Both the position numbers and the translations under genes were made by a program. DNA of 31,824 nucleotides from Globomyces pollinis-pini. Lineage: Eukaryota > Chytridiomycota > Chytridiomycetes > Rhizophydiales > Globomycetaceae. The notes beneath the pieces were generated by a model. The model was not told where the DNA came from. It saw only the letters and a program-made list of their open reading frames with translations, and ran no database searches. The stretch spans positions 1-31,824 of the forward strand of contig MU621288.1 in assembly GCA_025399215.1 (NCBI GenBank), read 5' to 3'. Of the stretch, positions 19,239-26,698 are shown piece by piece (position 1 is the first letter of the stretch; every line of letters begins with the position of its first letter).

Positions 19239-19436
19239 CTAGACATTAATTACAAACGTACTACAAGCTGCAAGGACTCCCAAAGTGAGTTTATGTGATT
19301 TGGTTTTCATTGGTAATGCTTGCACCTCATACATGAGATAAGCTGATGTTCCCAATCCTGACATGAATCACCCTTGCTTACCAAATACTGTTCCCGTTAT
19401 CCTACAACCTAAACAATCCACATCCTTTTCTCCCAT
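19239..19436 (-). CDS. DMAC1/DUF4536-like small mitochondrial membrane protein
   Basis: A hidden two-exon gene: exon 19436-19382, a 24-nt intron (19381-19358, GTAAGC...TCAG), exon 19357-19239. The product is 57 residues starting MGEKDVDCLGCRITGTVFG. The DCLGCRITG motif followed by a GLG turn, a short charged linker (PMKTKSHK) and a second hydrophobic helix (LTLGVLAACSTFVINV) matches small DUF4536 proteins (human DMAC1/TMEM261, yeast relatives), which are mitochondrial inner-membrane proteins; DMAC1 is an assembly factor for the distal membrane arm of complex I. Without splicing, the frame stops after FGKQG. The family call rests on a short motif, but the motif is specific and splicing restores the frame exactly. 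Confidence 0.65.
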
Positions 19437-19754
19437 CGATTGTTGAATCTGGAGAGAATTTTTCTTTATCCAAATTTCAGAAATTCAATTGTTGATCAGA
19501 TCAGATAGTACGTTAATGGTTTGGTAGAGAATTGGACAGTTTATTGTTCTTTATTATGCTATATCGGAACGTTTGATTGCATATGAACCTAAATCCAAGT
19601 AAATATTTTATTTCCAAACCATTCGTATCCAAATAACTTGAAAAACTATCAAAGTTGTTTATCAAGAAGAATGAACATTTTAGGACACAATGAAAGGTGT
19701 CAGAAGACTAAAAATTAGTCAACGACGCGCGACACTTTACAAAACAAACTGGAA
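19437..19754. other. Divergent intergenic region
   Basis: Shared upstream region of the DMAC1-like gene (minus) and the second seven-helix gene (plus). A GACGCGCGACAC string lies just before the latter. No TATA box recognised. Confidence 0.4.
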
Positions 19755-20774
19755 ATGTCAATTTCAAAATCATTCTTATTAGAAATGTGCGATTTTCATC
19801 TAAATTACTCTGGTTGTGAAAACAAATCAAAATTTGCTTTTATAGATGGTATTCTGATTATACTTCATGGTGTATCTTTACTTTTTTATGGTTACTATTT
19901 AATTAGAAGATTGCTTGATAAAAAACGTGGTGGGTTCAAAGATATGGATTTAGTAGCTGCTTTAGCAGTCTTGTATACTATATCTAGAATAATATTTTTA
20001 GCGTATGTTCGATTGATTGTCAATTTTGATATAAATACCATCAGAAATGAACAAATTCAATTGCATGTTGCTGGAATTGTTTATATTGAAATGATCGTAT
20101 GGATTTTTGGTGGATTAACTACAAATGCATTGGTACAAGCAATGGTTACTGCTAGTAGTGGTGCTAAACTATACAGTCCAATGAAAATAAATGGAAAAAT
20201 AGTAGATCCTGCAAGAGCATTGAAACTATATCGAGTGGTCGTATTATTGGTGAATTCTTTATCATTTTGTTTATTGGCTTCCAAGGGAGTTTATGGAACC
20301 AAAGAAGATTATATCATGTACCGTCGATTTCCATATCTTTGGCTGTCAATTCTTTGCTTCTTTGTATCTCCATATCAATTGTATTTTTTTGGAGGTTTAG
20401 TTATCAAAGCTTTTAAAAACACTTTAACAACTACAACGGCAGAAGCTCCAGATACATATAAAACTCAACATACTCAACGTACAAAAAATACTCAAACACC
20501 AGATACAAGAAACACCAAAGATGATGAAAACAATGACATTAAAGTACATGAATTTTTACGATTCTTACAGTTGAATATTTATTCTGTGATAGTATTCTTG
20601 TATTGGCCATCCGCTTTTTATCTTACATTTTATTGGGTTTTGAATGAAACGATTACCGATCAATCAATACTTTTTAATGTAAAGGTTGCAACAGATATTT
20701 TGTTATGGATCAATACAACATTTTTTGCTGGTTTTCTTATTTACAAGCTACCACCATTATTTATCAAAAAGTAG
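19755..20774 (+). CDS. Seven-helix receptor-like protein 2
   Basis: A single-exon protein of 339 residues beginning MSISKSFLLEMCDFHLNYSG with an NYS glycosylation sequon on the presumed outside. Seven hydrophobic segments: about 27-48, 62-86, 100-130, 158-178, 192-216, 268-292 and 308-334. The loop between helices 5 and 6 is long, hydrophilic and Thr/Asn/Asp-rich (TTTTAEAPDTYK..NTKDDENND), as expected for a third intracellular loop. There is almost no C-terminal tail (KLPPLFIKK). No sequence similarity to the 7-helix protein at 16101 is obvious. A GPCR-like or membrane-transport role are both possible; no family was recognised. It converges on the phosphoesterase gene, 104 bases away. Confidence 0.65.
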   Translation: MSISKSFLLEMCDFHLNYSGCENKSKFAFIDGILIILHGVSLLFYGYYLIRRLLDKKRGGFKDMDLVAALAVLYTISRIIFLAYVRLIVNFDINTIRNEQIQLHVAGIVYIEMIVWIFGGLTTNALVQAMVTASSGAKLYSPMKINGKIVDPARALKLYRVVVLLVNSLSFCLLASKGVYGTKEDYIMYRRFPYLWLSILCFFVSPYQLYFFGGLVIKAFKNTLTTTTAEAPDTYKTQHTQRTKNTQTPDTRNTKDDENNDIKVHEFLRFLQLNIYSVIVFLYWPSAFYLTFYWVLNETITDQSILFNVKVATDILLWINTTFFAGFLIYKLPPLFIKK

Positions 20775-20878
20775 AAAATACTTCATTTACAAATCTAATA
20801 ACTTTTGGGTTGAAAAACTTGATAATAAATGTTTGATGATGCTATATTGAATTTATTGAATTATTACGCTTTAACTTA

Positions 20879-22527
20879 TTATGCTTGTTCAGAAAGTTGC
20901 TCATATTGAGTACTAGATCTGAATCCCTTGATTGCAATCCAAATTCCAACTGAAAATATCACAGTTATTGCAAAAACAATAGTATAAATAACCCATTGGT
21001 CTAGTTTCAAATGTTCTACTCCATTTGCAGGTTGGTATTGAACTTTGATACAATCTCCATAACTATCCAATAATGTTGATTTAGGTTTATTCTTCAAATT
21101 TGGAGTGGATAATTCAGTTTGAATCCTTGATAAGAAACTTCGAATACCATTAATATTAAGTTTGCGCATTTGAAAACTATCTATTGTTGAGCAAGTAGGG
21201 TTATAAAATGTGCTATTCTTGGGTTGATTGGTATCATCAGGATCAACTTTATGGTCCTTATTTAGCCGTTCTAGATCGGCATAATATTGAATATGTCCAA
21301 TCAGTTCAATTTCATTTTGTGTAATATTTAATGATCCTAACCTAAACCCAGGGTTGTAATACGGAACAATTGATGGACCTGTAAAAAAATGTCCTAGGAA
21401 ATTAATAAGGTATGATAGTACCAATCATTGATTGTTTTTGAATAGAACCCACGTCTTTTTTAAGTATCTTTTTACTGAATGGGATAATTGAAAAATCCGA
21501 TTTTGATTTGGTTATAGCATACATCATATCGCGGTTGACATGCCCTAAAAATATTAATGAATTAGTGAACATTTACCATAGTATTGAGTCACTATTATAT
21601 CAGAATATTTCCCAACCAAATTGATATATTTGTCATAGCAGTTGAGTTTATATATTTCAATTTCAGCATGAGTAATGGGTGGTACATGTCCAATCAGTAT
21701 AACTTTTCTGTTAGATTTCCGAATAGTTTTGAGCATTTCCTTTAACCATTGAAATTGAATATTTCCAGGGTGTTTTGAATTCTTATTTTTCAAATCACAA
21801 TCAGAGAGGTTATAATTTTCATTATACCAAGCTAATGTATTTAATGAGATGACTGAAAGTGAACTCTTTGGATCATTGTAGATGTAATAACCACCTTGTA
21901 AAAAACTATCTTTGAATTGATTCTGTAGTTCTGTAGACCATAATGGTTTCCAAATTTCAAACAGTTGAATTAAATCACCTGGACTTGAAAATGATATCTC
22001 TTCAGTATCCCAATTTCCTATTGAAGGCAAAATGACGGTTGAGGGACGAAAAGTTTGAAGCATTCGGTTAACTGAATGTTGAGATGCAGTCCAGATCTCA
22101 TCCACAGTTCTTCTTACACTTGCATCTCTATCATGTCTGCAAGAATCGTTATTTTTTCCAATATCAAATTACCTAGGAGAATCACCGGTCCAGAAAACGG
22201 CATCGATAGTATACTTTGATTGTATAGAATTTAAATAGTTGAATGTCTATAATCAATAGGAATATTGAGTACTTGATTTATCAAAGCAGTAGGAGAATCA
22301 CATTCCGTTGCAACATTTCCAAAGTAAGGATTAACAAATGAGTTTTTTGGAAAGGGACTATAATGGCAGAATTGGTTTGAATTTTTTGAGTCAGAATATA
22401 AAGGATCCCAGTGCAAATCTGTTAGTTGAACTATGAAATCGCATTAATTCTTTGGTCAATTGTTACTAAAATTATAATTTAAAGCGTTGGTAAACAGAGC
22501 AAAGACTGAGATCCAAACTGATTTCAT
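20879..22527 (-). CDS. Endopolyphosphatase (Ppn1)-like metallophosphoesterase
   Basis: Six exons (22527-22467, 22430-22273, 22246-22173, 22136-21577, 21544-21422, 21378-20879; introns 36, 26, 36, 32 and 43 nt) encode 491 residues. A signal peptide (MKSVWISVFALFTNALN) leads to the calcineurin-like metal site in order: TDLHWD, WTGDSPRHD, IGNWD, GHVPP and GHVNRD. These supply the Asp/His/Asp/Asn/His/His ligands of the acid-sphingomyelinase/Ppn1 superfamily. The GHxN form at the last site, SPRHDRD and the following PSIVPYYNPGFR favour endopolyphosphatase, which cuts long polyphosphate in vacuoles; sphingomyelinase-like activity is the alternative. A membrane helix near the C-terminus (VIYTIVFAITVIFSVGIWIA) gives type I topology, whereas yeast Ppn1 is anchored at its N-terminus. 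Intron 5 has a second in-frame acceptor at 21394, making it 28 nt and adding HFFTG. Confidence 0.8.
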
Positions 22528-22715
22528 CGTTCCTTAAAAAAAAGAATTCGATTGGAAAAAGAAATCGATGAAACCCAAACCCGAAAAGGTTGCCAAATCC
22601 TTTGATAGTTGAAGTGAGAAATAGATTCAGTACAGTAAATGACCCTGGTACTATCTGATCTGATTCCATCACTATGAATCTCGTTCAAGGCTGTGTTGTT
22701 TACGCGTTCAACTAC

Positions 22716-22722
22716 TATAAAA
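22716..22722 (+). promoter_or_regulatory. TATA box of the trypsin gene
   Basis: TATAAAA 38-44 bases upstream of the trypsin ATG at 22760, within the 232-base head-to-head promoter shared with the phosphoesterase gene. Confidence 0.5.
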
Positions 22723-22759
22723 CAGTACAATCAAAGCAAATTTACTTTATCAAAACTAA

Positions 22760-23689
22760 ATGATCGTGAAATTTGCTTACTTGTTTGTATCTGTCGTGGC
22801 AGTATCCTATCCAACTGATTTGGATGGGATCACAAAAATCATCAATGGGTTTCCTGTACCATCTGTGGAACTCTATCCGTGGGTTGTAGGTATTGATTCT
22901 GGAGTTGGAACGGATATATTCATAAAGTGTGGAGGTGCACTTTTAGATCAAAATACAGTATTAACAGCTGCCCATTGTAGTGAAGGGGTCAAACCTACAA
23001 GTGTGGTCGTTCATGCTCATTTCCTCAGCTTACAAGATATTGGAAAGATTTCTGTTCAGTTTAGAGTAAATGAAATCATTATTCACCCAAAATACAATTC
23101 ACAAACATTCAACAATGACGTGTCAATTTGGAAAGTATCACCAGAGTTCGGTGATACTAAACAACTTAAAATTTACCCGACACTCGCTGATAAAACCAAT
23201 ACCTATGTCGGTAACGTATTAACTGCTGCTGGTTGGGGACGAACATTGAATGGATCGGCTACTGGTAGCGACACACTTCGAGAAGTAAATCTCAAAGTCC
23301 TTGATGATACTTCCTGTCAACAAATCTATAGTGTAATACCACGAAATGCGTTCTGTGCTGGAAGTTCAAAAGTTGAAAAGGTTAATAGTCAAAATGATAC
23401 ATGCCAAGGTGATTCAGGTGGGCCATTATTTGATCAATCCACACCACCAACAATAGTTGGCATAGTGTCTAATGGTGTCGATTGTGGAAGTGCAGCAGGA
23501 ATCTATGCAGATGTGGCATCATTATTGCCTTGGATAGTGGAGACCTGGAAAGGTTTAGCAAACAAAGAATTCATCAACATAAATAAGATACACAATATGA
23601 AGCAGTTTCAAACGAGTTCCAGTGGTGTCAACAGCAGTAATAGCCTTTGGGTATTAGTCCTAACTTTGATGACCTTCTGTTTGTTCTAA
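22760..23689 (+). CDS. Secreted trypsin-like serine protease with possible GPI anchor
   Basis: A 309-residue S1-family zymogen. Residues 1-16 are a signal peptide and 17-26 a short activation peptide; cleavage after Lys26 frees IING. The catalytic triad is His72 (LTAAHC), Asp120 (NNDVSIWKV) and Ser219 (CQGDSGGPL). Asp213, six residues before the serine, is the position-189 aspartate that gives cleavage after Lys/Arg. Six Cys form the three standard disulfides (57-73, 186-199, 215-242). After the protease domain, a 45-residue Ser/Asn-rich stalk ends in a hydrophobic tail (SLWVLVLTLMTFCLF) with small residues before it, which looks like a GPI-attachment signal. The enzyme probably sits on the cell surface and degrades external protein. 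Single exon, unlike its neighbours. Confidence 0.92.
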   Translation: MIVKFAYLFVSVVAVSYPTDLDGITKIINGFPVPSVELYPWVVGIDSGVGTDIFIKCGGALLDQNTVLTAAHCSEGVKPTSVVVHAHFLSLQDIGKISVQFRVNEIIIHPKYNSQTFNNDVSIWKVSPEFGDTKQLKIYPTLADKTNTYVGNVLTAAGWGRTLNGSATGSDTLREVNLKVLDDTSCQQIYSVIPRNAFCAGSSKVEKVNSQNDTCQGDSGGPLFDQSTPPTIVGIVSNGVDCGSAAGIYADVASLLPWIVETWKGLANKEFININKIHNMKQFQTSSSGVNSSNSLWVLVLTLMTFCLF

Positions 23690-23826
23690 TTTGGATATTG
23701 AATAAACTAATATTGTGAACCCGTAACCTTTTATTAAAAATGTATATAGAAATTGAGGGCAGAGCAGATATATTATAGATGATGTGATATATTGTTTAAA
23801 GAATCATTTTTTTGACGCGATTTTGT

Positions 23827-24680
23827 ATGAGTAAAGATTTAAACATTGTCGTTATTGGTGGAGGATTAGCTGGTGCTACTACCATTAAGAAACTAATCAA
23901 AAAATTTAGATCCAACTCAAGTTGCTCCATTACGCTTATTGAAATCCAAGAAGAAATCTATTTGAATCTTGGATCGCCTCGAAGTTTAGTCGATGAAAGT
24001 TTTACAGAAAAGTGTTATTTCAAGACTAATTCAATCTTTAAAGGATTTCCTAGAGGAAAGTTGGTTATAGGAAATGTAGAATCTATGGATAGTAAGACCG
24101 TTACCGTATTTATCAATGGAACTTCATCTATCGTTCCTTACGATTATCTAGTGATTGCTACTGGCCGTAAGTTTTTCGGACCATATAAATATTATACCCA
24201 AACAAAAGCTGACAGTGTTGAACATCATGGAAAACAACAACAAGTGAAGAGATTCAAGCTGACGTGACACTGGATAGCACTATTCCCCCTATTCCAAACT
24301 CTAGCTTTTTAGAGAGCTTTGATAAGAATGCTGTAAACGAAAGCAAGTATATCAAGGTCAGACCTACACTTCAAATACCAAACCATAACAATTTATTTTC
24401 TTTAGGGGATGTAGCAAACACAGGAGCTCCTAAAATGGTAGTTTGCATTGATGGACAAGCATCCTTAGTAGCTACTAATATCTTTAATCATTATCACGAA
24501 AAACAATTAAAGTCATACCAAATTCCCGCTTATGACACAATATTTATTGGTTTTGGGAAGCAAAAGGCATTTGGAGTGATTAGTGGGTTGAATAATTTCC
24601 TGATTGATATTGTAGCTAAGCAGGGCAAGTGTAAAGATCTTTATGTTGGAACTGCAGGTGCAGTTTACAATACAAAATAA
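23827..24680 (+). pseudogene. FSP1/AIFM2-like FAD oxidoreductase, broken
   Basis: The 5' half (from ATG 23827) encodes an FAD-binding Rossmann start (NIVVIGGGLAGATT), an acidic second-strand end (TLIEIQEE) and VPYDYLVIATGR, as in AIFM2/FSP1-type NAD(P)H oxidoreductases. It stops at a TGA at 24265-24267. In another frame the 3' half resumes with EEIQADVTL, PNSSFLESFD, a second FAD motif (NLFSLGDVANTG) and the family C-terminus, ending at 24680. Between them the second, NAD(P)H-binding Rossmann domain (GGGPVGVE-type motif, roughly 85-90 residues in relatives) is absent. No GT-AG intron of usable length can bridge the frames. The simplest reading is one internal deletion of about 260-300 bases that also shifted the frame. 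Two separate short genes are much less likely. Confidence 0.75.
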
Positions 24681-24739
24681 ACTATTTGAAATTTCAGTTG
24701 TTTTTATATTAACGTAAAGAATTGAATGTATATTATACG

Positions 24740-24907
24740 TTAGCTATGGTACCAAATATTCTTGGCCTTTTCATACATGGAAGTTGGTGAGAACGGTTTG
24801 GCATCAGTTGGACTCTGATTAATACTTCTTGTTGTGTCTGGTTTTTGATTTCCTTGATTAGGTTTTAGGTTAGTTTTAACAGTAATTGTATAGCGAATAG
24901 AGTCCAT
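24740..24907 (-). CDS. Possible 55-residue conserved-looking small protein
   Basis: An ATG frame of 55 codons: MDSIRYTITVKTNLKPNQGN and on to a C-terminus of PFSPTSMYEKAKNIWYHS. It is basic, without a membrane helix or Cys, and its C-terminal PTSMYEKAKNIW block looks like a short folded or binding motif. It lies just downstream of the uS4m gene on the same strand. It is too short to exclude chance, but composition and codon choice look coding. Family not recognised. Confidence 0.4.
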   Translation of the reverse strand: MDSIRYTITVKTNLKPNQGNQKPDTTRSINQSPTDAKPFSPTSMYEKAKNIWYHS

Positions 24908-25121
24908 GATAAAGCTTGATTAGATAGGATTTCAAGGTCGGTTTTACGAGTTTTTATCGCCGTTTGGTTGTCAGTTTTTGGTTCCTTTTAAACTCAAAAT
25001 GGTGGATCTCTGATCAGATGGGCCACAATTATTGGTGGTTGGTAATGTGGTGCCACAAATTCAGGGACTCCGATCAACAAACAATGAATTGAAAGTAATT
25101 GTCGAACATATGATTCTTATA

Positions 25122-26532
25122 TTATAATTGAGATGGACTGGTGATTGTAATAATATCTTGGATCAGTTTTTCATTTTTTGGACCATTTGAAGTTAGGTAC
25201 TTCTGATCCAGAAAACTACGAGCTTGATACTTTAATTTCAGACTTTGCAATTGGAGGTCTTCAATTTCTTTTTCAACAGCCTTATCTTTACTTTGACGAT
25301 TTTTTCGTTCACGACGAACCATTTGGTCAAACTTTGGTTTTAACTTTACAGCTTGACCAGAGATAACAATTTGAGGAAGCAAAGGAGTTTTGGTCTGAGA
25401 CTTCTTGATTGATGAGTACCATTCATATGCCAGTAAATGGTATGTTGGACCATATGGTGAGGGGATTTCCATTCTTTTTGGTTGAGGTAATGGACTTCTT
25501 AAGAAAACGGTAGAGCAAGTAGCGTAATCTACTTCCAGATAGGTAGGAATGAACATCCAAGGTGACATATATGGTATGTAGTTAAAATGCTTCCCTTTAA
25601 GATCGTTTTTCGGCTCTTCCTTTAATAAATCGGCAACAATCTTTGCCTTCTCCTTCTTTTCATCAAAACTTGATTCATCAACTGGCTCTTTCTGTTCATT
25701 AACACCATCCGAGAGTTCCTTTGAAGTATCATTTTCCTTGGTAGCATCAGAAACTTTAGCATCAGCGGATTTGGTCCATTTGACGGGTTCTTCTTGATTT
25801 TCTTCCGGTTTCTTTTGTTCAGTTTGTTTCCTTTCCTTAGTTTGATTTTCTTCAGTAGCTGCTCTATTCAAACCTTTGGCTTCTAATTCCATGTGTTTCT
25901 CTTTGACTTGCTTGAGTCGAAGAGCAACAATTTTATTGAAAGTCAATGCTTTGTCCTTTCGATCTTTTTTCGTTTTTGGACTCTTCAAGGTAGGGATGAC
26001 ATGAGGACTGACAGTAATTATATCACCATCTTCCAGTCTACGTGCAGGATATAATGACTATTTGATAAAAAAACCCCGCTGGTATTACCTTTTCACCATT
26101 TACTTGAACGTGGCCATATCTTACCAAATGACGAGCTTCCCAAATACTCCTAGCAAAATGACTTCTGAACACAACACAATCAACTCTTCGCTCTAATTCA
26201 CCAAACATAGTGGATTGAATAGGTGGAAGTAGAGCTTTATCCTTCTTAGTGAACAACTTGTATGGTAAATCAGTTTTGAAATGACGATCAATGAATTGTC
26301 TTTCAGTGATATTTGGAACATGATAATCTCTTAATAACTGTTTTGCAGTCCATTTCTGTTGATAAACAGATAATCTTTGAAGGTAAGGAAATCGATAGTT
26401 GAGTAACGACAAAGTATTCTGTCTTAACCAAGACATACGCAAAGCACCGGTTCTAAATATCTTTTTGACCTACCATAATGAACATCCTTAGATTTTTACC
26501 TTCCAACGGATTGGTCTTGCAGTGGAACTCAT
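25122..26532 (-). CDS. Mitochondrial small-subunit ribosomal protein uS4m (Nam9-like)
   Basis: Three exons (26532-26500, 26469-26089, 26057-25122; introns 30 and 31 nt) encode 449 residues. The start is [11 protein letters not shown], then [33 protein letters not shown] and the S4 RNA-binding domain follow ([35 protein letters not shown], then [15 protein letters not shown] across intron 2). A Lys/Glu-rich insertion of about 150 residues precedes the conserved C-terminal block [13 protein letters not shown]...[16 protein letters not shown], diagnostic of the fungal Nam9 type. The protein binds early to 16S-like rRNA in the mitochondrial ribosome. Intron 1 has an alternative AAG acceptor (39 nt), also in frame, which would drop VKK. 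The gene is head-to-head with IFT81, 85 to 166 bases apart depending on the IFT81 start. Confidence 0.85.
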
Positions 26533-26698
26533 GTGAAATTAGAAAAAAAAAACCGAAAACAAAAATTCAATTCATGGATTAGGTTAGAGCTTTTAATGAA
26601 ATCAATGAATACAAATCATGCATATCAAAGCACCTTATTTGTGGGGAAAATCAAGAAAGGCAAACGCGAAAATTGTTGTTGAACAAACACTAAAGATT

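Noticed and set aside
23827..24680. FSP1-like locus as a functional two-exon gene
   Set aside because: No GT-AG segment of usable size joins the frames, and the NAD(P)H-binding domain needed for activity is missing.
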